A DNA stretch of 64,000 nt from Aphrophora alni (lineage: Eukaryota > Arthropoda > Insecta > Hemiptera > Aphrophoridae), in assembly GCA_963513935.1 (NCBI GenBank), contig OY740768.1, positions 39,798,368-39,862,367 on the forward strand. The letters run 5' to 3'. Below, one piece after another: positions 1 to 13,800 of the stretch (position 1 is its first letter; every line of letters starts with the position of its first letter). The notes beneath the pieces were generated by a model. The model saw only the letters and a list, made by a program, of their open reading frames with translations. It did no database searches and was not told the origin of the DNA. The position numbers and the translations under genes are program-made.

Positions 1-965
1 AACCCTACCACCATCCGTATAAGACAGGGTCAGATTCAATTTTCTTAAGGGGTCGAGAAATGAGAGTTTGTCACCATAAAACTCTTTGAGATAGTAAGTG
101 ACTATGTACGTTTTGAGACCAATGTAATAGAGAACTGTTATTTTCATTCTTTATTTTTTATTTTTTTATTTTTGGTTTTGTTCAATTACAGAACACATAC
201 TTGCACCAGTCTGCCTGCTCGGATTCTAATTCCTGTTCCACTTTTTGTTTGAGTGAAGTCAGTAAATCACTCCAGCTTAGGCCTAACCTTGAACCATAAT
301 AATGAAAATATAAAAGTCAACTGGACTATTCATGTTTATTTAATTGAGTATTAAAAGGAAGGTTACGGAACTATAGTGACCCAATGATCTGATCTTAGTT
401 TATTGGGTATATATTATTACTGACAAAATTGACAAAACGTTGCAGCTATTGTTAACCAATCCTTAATTAAACTGACCCATTGTTAAAGAAAAAATTGCTA
501 AATAATAATAAAAACGAGAACACCATGAAATCTTGGGAACAGGGACAACGGTCCTCGGTCTTCTTTATGTAACATAATTATAAGAGTTATAATAAACATA
601 GGTGAACGTTTCATACAGTAAGTGACTAGATAGCCATGGAGATCTATGTATTATGATTTTTTTCGAACGTTTAGTTATCTAGTATACAATTTGACAAACC
701 TCAGTAGCAAATTGAAAGACTATTGATACATATACATTTTTACTACCAAAGAATACAAAACAAAATATCATTTTTTTATAGTTTTTTATAATTATTAATA
801 TATTTAATTTTTGAAAATCATCTAATATTATCATTACCAAACTACACACTTATTATTTTGTACAGTTCTGTTCATTTTAACTTTAGTACATGAAAAATTG
901 TTTGAAAAAAAAATGTGCAAATAAAATACATAAATTTCGTTCATTGCATATATTCACTATTATAA
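1..965. other. Gene-free AT-rich DNA
   Basis: I see no gene, RNA or repeat unit here. Short homopolymer A and T runs dominate. One exact TAGGCCTA octamer lies at 278-285 (see the separate finding on this word). Confidence 0.6.
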
Positions 966-969
966 ATAT

Positions 970-1026
<57 letters not shown>
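966..1026. repeat. (TA)n microsatellite
   Basis: An alternating TA tract of about 60 bp, interrupted once by an extra A near its start. It is one of at least ten such tracts in the window. Confidence 0.95.
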
Positions 1027-1027
<1 letters not shown>

Positions 1028-3027
1028 CACTATTATGAAAAGCATGAAATGTTATACGAGATTTTTGTCATGGTGTTATTACCAGTAATTGTTAACTCTC
1101 CAAAGTAAGTTCAAGATCAACAAAATAATATGTGGTCGCAGCACGAGACCGACCGTGGCCCACTTTATTCATATTTATTCCGAAATTCCAAGTTTAAAAA
1201 GAAGAAATAAAATCAGGTTTGATGTGTCGCATTATTCTTATACTTTTTTAACGTTAGAAAGAAATTTAATCAAGCATGGTAAAAGTTTTATTTAGTGAAT
1301 CGTTCACTATTCGTTTATGTGCTCATTTTTGTAAATATGTTATGTAAATTTATTTGTCAACAATATCATCTGATTGTACAGTCACTGTATATCCTTCGAT
1401 TTCTTCATTACATTAGGTATAAAGAAACCTCTCCTATTAACACTGCAAGAATTACTGAAATGATCTTTTTAAATGTGAAAATTAGTTCAGCCATTAAATA
1501 TACCAACCAATTTATTTTAATTATATTTCCTTAATTTACGGTCAAAATTAGAAGTGTTATACGTCTACGGATGTTGGTAAACATAAGTGATTAACATAAA
1601 TTAACAGAACCATGTTTGTGTCAAATATAAGATCGTGCCACAACGTCATAATTTATTGAACACAAGCTACTTTTAGTAAAAATCCATTTGATTATGAATA
1701 GAAATTAAAGCTATTATATTGAAATTTAAATATTTTAAAGTTGTTACTACAAAAGATATGCAGTTAAAATAATTTTGTTTTTTACAAGAAACAATAATTT
1801 TATAGAGGGAAAATTAACTTTAATAATTAATTTGTATCTTGGTACTTCGCAATAACAAAATATATATTTTTATAATAGGTTCTTTTATTATTTTTTTTCT
1901 CTCATTTATTACTGTGAAACATTCGAAACTCTATATTGATCTTAAAATCATCGACGAAGTACAGTATCTAAATTGTTTACTCTATCCGCTAGATTAGACA
2001 CACGAAATCTAAGTGAAGACAAGGGGGCTTGAAATTATCTGCACTGTTTGTATCTGAAAGAAATGAATAGAATTTGATTACACTCTAACGAAGCTAACAA
2101 CCTTAGAACTAATGAAAATATTGTGCTTGAGAGGTCAAAAGTCATTACATGCCCGGTAATTACTTACTTCATGGGGACTCCCAGAGATAGTGTGTTCCGC
2201 TCTGCATATTCATAATGTTCAATAGAGCATTTTTCATTTTAATGACTACCCAACATAATTGGAGAGTCTGATATAAAATTTTGTCTGAGATTGTAATACT
2301 CTCTCCATAATCAGAAAGAATAAATAATTCTACAGGTATTTTTACACTTGTATTTTTACATGAACTCTACTTTTTGGAATATATTTATATACATATATAA
2401 TTACATGTACATCTATTAAACTCAAATGAATAATTTAAAATAGTTCACTAAAATTGAAAATACAAAATAAGAAAATTTTTATGATATTATAATTCGATCT
2501 TTAGCTTTATAAATGTCACTATTTTTCCACAAAAATTTCAATTCGGCAACTGTCATTTATAAATTGAATTTCAATGATAGACAAAAAAAAACATATTTTT
2601 AGATTTAAATATGTCATAAACCTACTTTGCTTATGTCATAAACCTGTTCTTAGTATAAAAATATATTTGATTTTAATCTAGGTTTTATAATGGTGCTTAA
2701 TGTTATTATTTAGTTTACCTTAACTTAATACTTTTTTATTTATGATTGTTCAGTCGGATTAGTGTCATTATTTTTTAATTTCACTAAAATTAATTTTGAG
2801 AATGAATTAGGTATATTTTTAACAGATCCATTATCAATTTATTGAGGTTTGGTTTTTTTTAAAAGACTAACACACGAATCAGGATTTATGGAAAGATGGA
2901 GATCATTTTTTTTTTTTTTTATGCGTCCTTAGAATATACACTTCATCAAAATTATATCAAAATTATAATTTTGTATTTTTTGTTCTGGCCAAAACCTCAA
3001 GTTCTATTTTATAGAAAATATTTATAT
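1027..3027. other. Gene-free AT-rich DNA
   Basis: Two overlapping short open frames (1089-1295 and 1295-1534, plus) lie here. Neither has a family signature or a coding-like composition, and I take them as chance. Poly-T runs and A/T-rich words fill the rest. Confidence 0.55.
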
Positions 3028-3175
3028 AAAGTCCCGAGATGTGGCCAAACAATGATCACATCCCCAATTTGATTAAAACGAGTCTTATAGTTAATGCTGT
3101 ATAAATAGAACAGACGTCAGACAGACATCATTCCAAAAATCACTCTTTGAACTGGTTATCCTCGAAACTGCCATA
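3028..3175 (+). repeat. Dispersed repeat R1, copy 1
   Basis: Shares an ordered series of words with 34199-34345 and 44449-44565, all on the same strand: a GAGATRTGKCCAAA-type start, then CAATTTGATTAAAAC, then GACATCATTCCAAAAA. The spacing between the words is similar in copies 1 and 2. The pattern of a CAGACAGACA-like stretch followed by CATCATTCC looks like the 3' part of an arthropod LINE or RTE-type element, but no coding part is present, so the class is a guess. Confidence 0.6.
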
Positions 3176-5237
3176 GGCATAAGCAAATTACTGATCAACA
3201 GACATAATTCAAGCAATTTTATCTTTACAACGTATTATACGGAAAAGTAAAATGCAGTTTTAAAGTTACAGAATATATTCCGAGAGCTTATTACCGTAAA
3301 GATATTAATTTGTTGTTGTGAAAATCCTTCAAAACATAATTTCAAATAGTCTTCTTTAACGAGAGAAATTGTAATTTAAAACTACCTTTCTTCCTTTCTA
3401 GGGAAATTGTTTTGTCCTAGGAAATTACCATTAACCTATCGCCTAGCATATTTTAACCCAATACATAGAATATTGTTGAATTTTTTTTTAAATATATAGA
3501 CTATGACACCAAACATTGGTTCTGTCTGAATAAAGAGTAATTAATTGCAATTGGAAAAAATAACATAATTAAAAATTTATTTAAATATAAACAAATAAGT
3601 AGAAAACCGTATCATTTCAGTCGGTTAATGACGCTGATAAATTTCAAAATAAAATCAAATCCACTGTGAAACACAATTGATATTAGCTGTGTTGTTTACG
3701 ATTCTTCAATGAAAAGTAACTCAATTTTACCAGAACAAAAGCCTGTTTACTACTGTTAGGGTCTTAACTCGATTGTAACCACTGACACGATGTCATCTAA
3801 TTTGTTGAAGTATCATGGCGAGAACAAAGAATCCAAGCTTTTTATTGTTGATTCTACACATTGTATTCTGACAATATTTTACATTGTTTTGTAAAATTTG
3901 ACATGCGACCTTTACAAAATATTATTTCTTAGAAGAAGAAATGTAAAATTGTTACTATAAAGGTGCGTTTTAATACGATTTAATGTTCGACAACTTGTTT
4001 AAATAATGTGTGGAAAAAATTATTATAAATATACAAATTTTATACTGGTAATTTAACAAAGTATTTTGAGTAGGATGAAAATTAATAAAATTGCCAAATG
4101 AAAAATGCGTTGATGAGCTACATGAGAAGAGCCAGTTTAAAATACCCTATACATATTATTCAGTCAAAACAAAATATAGTCCTACATAATAAACAAGATA
4201 AAACATAACATATGCATTATGTCCCACGAAAGTATTAAATTTTTTTACCAACCACCAAGTACAAATGCATCAACCAAATTGTTGGATTTTTTTTCATACA
4301 CATTGGAAAGATATTCAAAAGTGTACCTACAAATATTTACGCTGGTATCCGAAATATAAAATGGCGGCTATGAAGTTATATTTACTCCGTTCAAATAAAC
4401 AATGAAATATGGTTGTGTTAAATCGTGTCACCACGGTGGTGAAAAAAGGTTTCGAACATTTTCTTTCTCCTAAACGACTTGGAGTAACGACATAGCAGTG
4501 GATATACAAAGATCTATAACTCCATCTTGTTAAAAATAGGCATCATAATTTGATATTTATTAAATAACTAAAGGAATAGATATACAATTTCGGGGTCGTA
4601 TAGTCTTCCAAGTGTTACATTACATTTTATAGATATCCCGATTAAAATTACAAACTTATTCGGGATATAAAATGATAAAAGGTGGATTCTCAGTGTTTAG
4701 GGAACAATGTATCACGAGAGATAAAACTCCCTGAGAAATTTAATATGGGACAAAAATTATCGAAAAAATATATTTTAAAATGTCCATCAACAACTTTGCA
4801 TTGAAAACAAAGGAACAAAATAAAACACTATAGACTTACAGTATGTTCATTTTTAGAGATTTTATCGTTGCATATTACATAATTGTTGTTTATTTCGGCA
4901 AATAAAAATGCAATTATTGGTTTACATTTTTTTAAGCCATCATAAATTCGATCAATCCTCGTAGTTATAAAACAATTTATACAACTCTCATATTTTACCT
5001 CTACATATGTTTGAAACCATTAAATAAATTAGCCGCTCACAATTCTTAGATTTTTTTTTTTTATCCGGTAAGCGGACAAAAATTGAATTATCTGTTTGAG
5101 GTATGTTAAGCCGAATTCTATTTCTTTGTTTAATTCATAATGACATACCAACAATGTCTCAGAAACACTGGCAAATATTTCTTCTGACAAGACTCTATTT
5201 TACCATCTTCTAAACTGTAATTGAAACAGTGTTCCGA

Positions 5238-5241
<4 letters not shown>
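3176..5241. other. Gene-free AT-rich DNA with one short perfect palindrome
   Basis: No gene is visible. At 4428-4442 a 15-bp inverted repeat (TCACCAC, one central base, GTGGTGA) stands out in an AT-rich background. The 60-codon frame on the minus strand over it (4327-4509) has no recognisable content. Confidence 0.55.

Positions 5242-5309
<68 letters not shown>
5242..5309. repeat. (TA)n microsatellite
   Basis: An uninterrupted TA dinucleotide tract of about 68 bp. Confidence 0.95.
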
Positions 5310-5312
<3 letters not shown>

Positions 5313-6807
5313 GAACTCTTTAAACTCTTGAAAATATTAGCAAACATTTATTGAGTCATTGCGTCATAACAATTAAAATTAATTACCAGCTTCATTTTCA
5401 TTTGACGACACATGTACTGTGATTCTACTTTAAATATTCAAGATAAAGTGATTGCTATTTGTGTGTCTCATTGCTCCTAGAAATAATAGTTAGAATATCT
5501 ATAGTTACATATCTTTATCTAGATTGTTCACATATTTAAGATTTCCGCTTTCTCTTTAACTTCACAAAACAGAGAAAATTAAGGAATGTCTGCATATCGA
5601 GAGTGAACCAAAATTATCTAGAGTGAACCATAATCTGTTGAGGACGTTATAATTCTGATTATTAGTGAAGAAGAGCTACTACAAAACAGGTAGTTATAAT
5701 TAGTTTAGTATTTGAGTAGTACTACCTATTTTTAAATCTACATCACCTCCCCAATGAGTAATAAAGTACTCTTCTTATTGTATCATCTCACCATAAATAA
5801 CAAATACGCGGAGTTAATAATATTTGTAATTGAAAACAAGTTAAATGGTGGTGCGGAACTTTTGGTTCATCATTATTAGTTTTATTTATATATAGTAGAT
5901 TTATTAAATGTAATGTAATTCTAATTTTACTTAGTTTCTTAAATTTGTTTTAGTTTAGGTGTTTATTTAAACAACAGTCGTCCTTATTCGCGATATGCTC
6001 ACTTCATTAATTGATTATAATAATTAAATGTACGATTTATTAGTGAATTTCCTACAGCATAATTTGTGTCAATCAAAATTTACTGTGAGGCAGTCGAATG
6101 ACATGACGTAATACCATTAATTAGTATTTACCATATGATATATCAGAATGACATGTGAAACGTGCAATTCCACCTTAATTTAATCATGTACAACTCGTCA
6201 AAGCTATCGTGCTTAACTTATTGGATTCGTGACAAAAATTATATTTAATAAAACTCTCATAGCACTGACTGAATTATTTTCCATAGCTAAAGTTGTGCCT
6301 CATTAGTGATAAGGACGAAATCACTTCAGATGAAGTCACTTTCCAAAGGTGAAGCCAAGTCTTATTTATTCTTCCCTCATTTAATACAGAGACTAAAACT
6401 GCTTGTGCACGTCTATACATTTTCGAAAAGGAAAATGTTTTATACATAAACCATTTAATATTCCTATAATATATTGAAAGTTGATTTTTATTATTTTCTT
6501 TGCAGTATATTACATGATTGAGGATAAATATGTTTTAATAATTATTATAATTGAGATGTTAACTTAAAACTAACGTTTTAGTAAAATTAGAATACAAATT
6601 AAGAAAATAATTATTTCAAGTAAAAAATATACAAACTATAACTGGGAATTGAAGCAAGAACATTTGTTTTCACACAAGCCAAAGGTTTTGGTTTCAATAC
6701 CCAGTCTATGTCATATATATTTCACTTGATATAATTATTTTATTAATACTAGCTTAGTATAAAAAGGTATAACCGTTGATATCAACGTGTTATTTCTTTC
6801 TTCACAG
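5310..6807. other. Gene-free AT-rich DNA
   Basis: No supported feature. The same holds for 6859-7230, between the possible small exon at 6808 and the MITE at 7231. Confidence 0.55.
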
Positions 6808-6858
6808 CAGATTCCTTTCCCTTCCCAATATATCTTTGCATTGTATACCGTAATGAAG
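6808..6858 (+). CDS. Possible 51-nt internal exon, unidentified
   Basis: A strong acceptor (pyrimidine-rich TTATTTCTTTCTTCACAG) ends at 6807 and a donor AAG|GTCAGT follows 6858. The 51 nt between them are exactly 17 open codons, reading QIPFPSQYIFALYTVMK. If the second CAG of the CAGCAG acceptor is used the exon is 48 nt, still in phase. I do not recognise the peptide. The donor has C at +3, which is less usual. No partner exon is visible nearby. In 64 kb of this composition such acceptor/donor pairs can occur by chance, so this is a weak call resting on the pyrimidine tract and the symmetric phase. Confidence 0.25.
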
Positions 6859-7230
6859 GTCAGTATAAACTTTTGTTTTACATAAGGTTCTTAATTTTCT
6901 CAGAAAACACTTGTAAATCAGTTCCTCAAAAAGAGGTAATTTTGAGATTTTAAAAACACTTTTTTGTATTATTATTATATGAAATATTATTATTGTTTAT
7001 ATATTGGCACTGTGCAGTGTACACATTTTTACCTCGTTCATTTTAAGTAATATCATAAACAAATCTCTTAATACGATTGTACATTTATCAGAAAATCGCA
7101 CGGTATTCAAAAATTTCTTGGTATTTGTTATTCGGAAAGTTATAGTAAATCTTTATTATTAACAGTTTTATTCTCTCGCTGTGTGATTTAATCAAAAATG
7201 TATAGAACGTTTTTAATATATATATATATA

Positions 7231-7678
7231 CTTTGTGTCCCAAAAGTCCCGCCCCCTATTACTTTTTTTATTAATGGAAATAGACAGATTTGCTTTGGGG
7301 AAAGTTTAGATAACCAAAGGTGGAGTTTTTTGAAGTATCAAAATTTTCAACTCTTACCCCCAAAATGGAGTAAATTGAGGTAAGTCAAGAATTTTATATA
7401 GCAACCCCTATTGAGTGATACCTGATTTTAAAGGTCTTTTAAAAATGAGAATAATGGCGCAAACTAGAGGTCTCTAAGTTCATCCTACCCAACATAGCGA
7501 CTAAAGAGGGGTTGCTATTTAAAATTCTTGACTTACCGGTACCCCATTTTGGGGCTAAGGGTTGAAAATTTCGATACTTCAAAAAACTCCTCCTTTGTCT
7601 AAACTTTCCCTAAAGAAAATCTGTCTATTTCCATTAATAAAAAAAATAATAGGGGGGTGGGACTTTTGGGACACTTGG
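7231..7678. mobile_element. Foldback MITE, about 448 bp, nearly full-length hairpin
   Basis: The left arm (7231 to about 7405) and the right arm (about 7497 to 7678) are reverse complements at roughly 90% identity, separated by a loop of about 90 bp. The ends read CTTTGTGTCCCAAAAGTCCC on the left and, as reverse complement, CCAAGTGTCCCAAAAGTCCC on the right. Both sides are flanked by TATA, fitting the TA target duplication of Tc1/mariner-type elements. No transposase is inside, so the element is non-autonomous. The 61-codon frame on the left arm (7198-7383) is not a gene. Both arms carry GGTAAGTC-like words, so each strand presents a splice-donor-like site. A transcript through the element would fold into a long double-stranded RNA. 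Confidence 0.85.
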
Positions 7679-10497
7679 TATACATTTTCTATTCAAAATT
7701 AAAAAAATATATATATATTCTTTCGTCAAGCATGCAGACATTTAAAATGAAAAGTTAAAAATTTTCTTAAATTCAACTGATATCAAATAATTTTGGAATA
7801 AAAATAACCCCATTTAAATTAAAAATATACATTTTTACAATTGCTTATGCTACCCAAAAGAGGGAACTCAAGTTATAACAAATTATATTAAACGAAATTG
7901 TGTTTGAATAGCATTACCTTAAAATTAAATTATGATACGCTTTCTTATCTATAGATAACGAAGGATTACGGTGAACGGGAGCATTTGTAGGCTCAATGAC
8001 CACTCATCACAAAAATGTATCTGCATACACCAATTATAACTATATGTTTATATTCAAATTTACATAAAACATGAATGTGAATAGAACATTTATTGCAAAC
8101 TCTCGATGTTATTTTTTTTGCATATAACGATTTTTTAACATAATAATATATATTAAATTAGTTATATAATACATATACAAAAGTAATATAAATTTACCTA
8201 AAATTATTTCTTTACTGCAACACATAAAAAAGATTTTTTTAAACTTAGTACCAATAAGTTGTTGCTATCTAAAAAATGTAATTGTATGGCTATTATTACG
8301 AAAATAATAATTGTATAATTTTAAGCACTTAAAACTTAATTAGTTTTATTTGAAATATAAAAAGTTTTTTTTTTATATTTATTTATTCTCTACTTTAATG
8401 TAAGGTAAAACACTGTAACCTCCTTTATATTCTGAAACACTGTCCTTTTCTCCTCTTTCCAAATGTAATTTCCCGAGTGCATCTCAGGCTTTGTTCCGCT
8501 GTTTGACTTTATTACGACGGCCCATCTCTTACGTCACCATGAATGAGTGTCACTTTGAATGGAATGATCTATTCTGCTATGTATGTGAAAGGGAATATCT
8601 TGCATTAAGTATATGGTATTTTTATGAGAAGTAGTTTTTGTTCCGTGTATTTTATTTCCTTGGATATTTAAGAATATAAGAAGGAAGTGACATTTTAATT
8701 TGACCTATACAAACCTGTGATGATATGGATTGTTTTATTTAAACGATTTAATTCACAATGAAATCCTGTGATACTGAAAGTAATTTTAATTATTTAGTTT
8801 TATTTTAATTATATTGGCAAACTTTAAAAATATACCGGTATTCAATACTAATTGAATATCTTACTCTCCACTTATCTAAAGCTATCACATTATAGAAAAC
8901 ATTAGTCAGTAAATAGTTGTAATTTTTGAACATTAATGTTGATCATTCAACTGAACTTCAGAATATTGATGTTCGACCAAAAGGTCCAACCCCGTATAGG
9001 ATGTAGTCTGTTGGCACCTATGGTATGAGAAGATGGAGGGCGAAACTGAGGAGCATCTTCAGATAACATCATATGGGACGTAGCATACTTTAGAAACTTT
9101 GTAAACTTTTTGTTATTGAAGTGACATGCCCTTATTTATTATATATTTTTACACAAATTACAAGAGAGACCTTAGCTATGTTGTGTATGTTATATGTAAC
9201 AATAAATTATAGGGTGTAAGGGACACCAACCAGAATTTAACCTTTCTCATTTCAAAGATCCTAGGTGCCTTTTATCCACCTAGGAACTTCTCAAAAGCCT
9301 AATTATTATCCTGTTATTATATATTTGTAATCAATGTATTTTATGAAAGAAGACGTAAAGAGGTAGCGCCGAAGCGGTACCTGTAAGGTTTTATCAAACC
9401 GTAACCCATCCTACGACTGTGTCTTGAGGATGTAGTAAGATAGTACAATTAAAGACTAATAATGTTTGCACCACCCTAATAACCTAGTGAAATTATGAAT
9501 TCTTCCTTGGATTTTATGGTATAAATAGGTAATATGGATATACTGGTTATATCGTGATGGCGAATAAAGTTTTTGTTAAAATTAAACTAGGCACGTTATG
9601 AATAGATTGTCATGACTTAATCTAGCTTGACTATTTATTCTGTTCAAGTATCCGTTAACATATGAAGTGCACAAGTAGGATTTTTGCACGATAAACCAAA
9701 AAAGAATTCGGCACATTATGATATACCTATGCGTAAAGGCACCAGTACCTATTTTAAGACATCACAACACCTAGTTTTCTGTATAAATTTAGCTGATTAT
9801 GACAGATTCTCCTTTATAGAGCATTATAATATTATCAGAGCTGCTTAGCCTTCAACTTTCCTGTGCTGTGGAATAGGTTGTCTTATGATGGCATTATTTC
9901 TAATAGCTATCGTTGAAATAGAGATGTATGAGCTACGTTGTGATGGTATCTACATGAATATACACTTATTACTTTAAGAGATCCAAGAAATTAGCTGCCG
10001 TATAGTCGAATTGTTCGGCGGTTTTTGAACTAATTAAAGCGACAATCGTAAAATGTCAGAAATTGTATCCAATCAAAAGTGGCAACCTTCGTTAAGCGTA
10101 GTTGAATTAACAGTCTGTTATATGGTTGTAAGATGAGCTTGATGTACATGAGGAGTTGAGTATATCGAGTACAATGTTTATGCCAGGTGATGCGTGATTA
10201 ACTGTGATTTACAAGGTGTTGAGTATATCCAAAAATTTGATGAGCGTGTCCTTGTAGTAACACACAATAGTAAGTTAAATGCGATTGGTCACGTCTACAC
10301 AAACAAAACAGCTCTAGTAAACCGCTGAAAAAGTGCCGAAGAAAGAATGTGGTCAATTTGGATAAGACTGCCATTTTATTATGACTGTACTTACAAAACG
10401 TTATAAAAGATACAACCGTTGGAGATGATTGAAACCCCGACGAGGATCAATTTCATCATGTTTTTATTTGTTTCTACTTCCTGGATTGGTAAATTAT
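7679..10497. other. Gene-free DNA with one weak dispersed repeat
   Basis: No gene is seen. The segment 8460-8530 resembles 16050-16125: both contain AAATG..ATTTCCC, then CTGTTTG..TTTTATTAC followed by CGGCYCAT, at roughly 70% identity. A GC-richer patch near 9350-9430 has no recognisable content. Confidence 0.45.
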
Positions 10498-10895
10498 TAA
10501 TATTTTGTATTATATACTAACCTTCAAACAATCACTTATTTTCATTGCAGGTTCGACATCACACTGTCATTGTTGAATACGAGTAGTTTTTTTTCCCCCC
10601 CATTTCACAATTAAATCACATTACACTTTACATGGCAGTTCCCTATTGAGTCAGCCCGACAGTGTTCGTATTGAGTGACAACGTGATTATACATTAAACA
10701 ACCCAGAAATGGTTATTATTTTATAACGTTGTAAATGAAATGTTATGAGGTTTTGTTTACGTTTAATGTGATTTAATTGTGTAATGTAATAAAAACTTCT
10801 TGTCTTCTACAATGACAGTGTAATATCGAAACTGCTGTCAGACGTATCCGAAAATAAGTGATTGTTTGAAGGTTAGTATATAACACAAAATATTA
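10498..10895. mobile_element. Foldback / MITE-like element, about 398 bp
   Basis: The outer 46 bp form a nearly perfect terminal inverted repeat. The left begins TAATATTTTGTATTATATAC and the right, as reverse complement, begins TAATATTTTGTGTTATATAC; both continue to ATAAGTGA-type sequence. Homology between the arms goes on more loosely for about 140 bp each (both hold ACACTGTCATTGT and CACAATTAAATCACATT), leaving a short centre near 10696. There is no coding capacity. The flanks (TTAT before, GTTATC after) may include a short target duplication, but this is not secure. Confidence 0.8.
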
Positions 10896-13800
10896 GTTAT
10901 CATCACATAAGAAGTCATATTTACAAGTATATAAGAATACCTATATATTATAATTACATTTTATTAGACCAACAAAAAATCTTTTTCATAAAATTCATAG
11001 TTTTATTTAATTTACCCTTTCCATATTTTAAATACCATATTTTCTGAACACCTATAATCTTATTTAACTATATTAACAAGCTCATTAAACTTAAAAATTA
11101 TGTATATATCCATAATTACCATCTAACAATAGTCTGTGGATATATACTAATCCCATATATTGAAATTAATAGTAGGTAAATTGTCAAACATTTTACTTAG
11201 AATCAAAGTGTGAATCAGAGAAGAGAGGATTCCTTAATTAATAATCACAGATCAACATTGGCTTTGAGTTCTGATAACCCTGTTTGCAATTAAAACAGAT
11301 TGTATTACGAATGATTGCGGCGTGCCCGATTCCAAATACAAATTAACCATCAACTGTTTATCGTGATTAATTACAAATATATGATTAACATAATTGATTA
11401 ATGTCAAATTCATACCTTAACGATTTTTAAACTTTGTATTACTATAAAAGTATTCTAAATGGACTTTATGTTTCAAAATACACGTAGTGGTATAACAGTA
11501 TTTATTTTTTGAAAATTCTTTAATTTTACATTATTTAAATAATTTGGTTATTACGACACGCCTTGAGCAATTATGAATCTATATTTTATGTAATATATAT
11601 GAATGTAAAATCTTAAGTAGTTAAACTGACACGAGACTTTATAATATATACCTATGAAGCCAAAAACCTACATGTTAAAAAATGTTTACCTTCAGAAACA
11701 ATAGTTTTGTGTGCAGCACGAAAACGTCGTTCTGAAGAAAATAACTGATAGAATATTTATATTAATATAGGTTAGTGAATTTAATATAAATAATAACAAT
11801 GCTTTACTCAATTTTATGTAGTTTCCAGCTTTGGTTACAAGTCTTACAGTGATAGAACGGATTAAAAACGCTTTGACTTTTATATTTATTTTCAGTAATT
11901 GAGGTGTTACTCACCATCCTCTTTTGCTCTTTTAAAATATTGAAGTAGGTAATCCACTCCAATTCAGAAATGGCTGCTTCTTTAATAAATATTTAAAACT
12001 CAAAATCTGTAATATTATTTTATTAAAGATTACTGAGAACTTCTCAAATATGGTGTATATTTTAAATTTGAATTTCTGTGTAATTTGTATTCTTTGAAAT
12101 GATACAGTTTTGTATTATAATAGTACAGTACCTAATAAAAATACAAATAAAAGCTGAAAAGTTTGTAATGGAGTATAATTTATTCCATCATTATTGATGG
12201 AAAACATTGAAGTAGTTTACAAAACTTCATTATTTTATTCCTACTTATATAATTTTTCTCATATGTTGATGTCATTTATTCAACTAAAACGTTACTATTT
12301 AATAGCAGAATAAATACATAATTGACTACATAACAAATATAAAGTAATAATTAGTATTATACGGTCGTAAGAAATATTAAACACGAAACGACATCAAAAA
12401 TGTATGTAGGACAATACATTGTAAACAGACATCGATGTTACATTTCATTACATGATGACTGTTCCGTAACTTCGTGAACACGAAAGAATTGTTTATGGTT
12501 TCAGTTTATTCATCATAACAGATCTTAATAACAGCTTCATATAAACACAAAGAATAAAATTATCAATTTTGAAGAAACAGACATTGAATTAACGTCATCA
12601 GTAGTAAAGCAACCTATTTAAAGTCATAAACCTGTGCTTAGTAACCAGAGTTGCCGTATTCACCACGGCAGCATAAATCAGCATAAACGCTATAATTATA
12701 TCCATGTGTATAATTGTCGTATGGTAACATCTTTGGGTGATTAATGGGTCCTAAATATGAATGCATACATGTGCTTCCAATATGTGACAAATGTACCTGC
12801 CAATGGGTGATAAATTAATTATTTTGGATCTTGGGAAACATTGTCGAAATGTATTGAATATTAGCCTTCATTAACAGAGATGTGTATCAACAATAACCCC
12901 CCCCCCCCGCCAAAGATAATTAAAGTTTGTAAGACCTAACAATCAAAGCTTCACTGAACTTCATGTTTATTTGATTCAAAATTTATTGAAAGTAATATTA
13001 AACTAAACCTGTGTAATTTTATATCACTTGTAAAGTTAAAGAATAAACATCAATGGTAAATGAACTTATGGATCACTAGAATAAAACTATAACGTTTAAT
13101 TAATTGATGAAACAACGTCTTCAATTTTATTAGATATCTACATTGATACATATAACTTGTTAATTTGTCACTGTGAAACACTATATTGCCGAGTGACAGC
13201 TCCGGAACAATACAGCTGACCCTTACACGTTTTGTTTAATATCTGTTTCTGTTGGAAAATTGTTACGTGATTTAACATATCGTGATTATACGTATTCTTT
13301 AGAAATAAATAGTACCAAACATTATATTTTTCTGGAATTCCAAATAGTTAGTTATCAATGCTATTTATTTAAATAACAACTGAATATATGGAATCTTTTA
13401 ACATTTTTGTTAAATATTCATCAAATACATTTAATTTATATTTGTCAAAAGACTCATTAAAACGTGTTATTTCAATAAATTGTGTATTAATTGGACGTTT
13501 CATAAATACAATAATAATAAGTTACTCAATTTAACATTACAGAAATCATTAATCACCAATATTACAAAACATTTTATTTGTACGTGAAACTGAGTAACAA
13601 GAATAAATATCCCACTTCAAATATAATAAATAACAATAAAATTAGTTTACAATCCTAACACGTTCGGCTCAAAAATAAGTAAATGCTTGTTTAATATTCA
13701 AAGCAAAAGCGCAAAAAGGATATGAAGCAAATAGTACAATAATTAATTGTAGTATCTGCAGTCAACGAGTGTCTTGGCAATAAAAAACACTTCTATTTCC

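Noticed and set aside
1089..1534. Two overlapping frames, the second hydrophobic and receptor-like at first glance
   Set aside because: Composition is purely A/T-driven; no chemoreceptor or other motif is present.
6640..6725. Possible box B (GGTTTCAATACCC) of a tRNA-like element
   Set aside because: No matching box A or cloverleaf could be drawn.
7198..7383. 61-codon frame at 7.2 kb
   Set aside because: Lies on one arm of the hairpin MITE.
9000..9080. GAAGATGGAGGGCGAAAC as a hammerhead-like core
   Set aside because: The CUGANGA heptamer is not present in register and no stem II forms.
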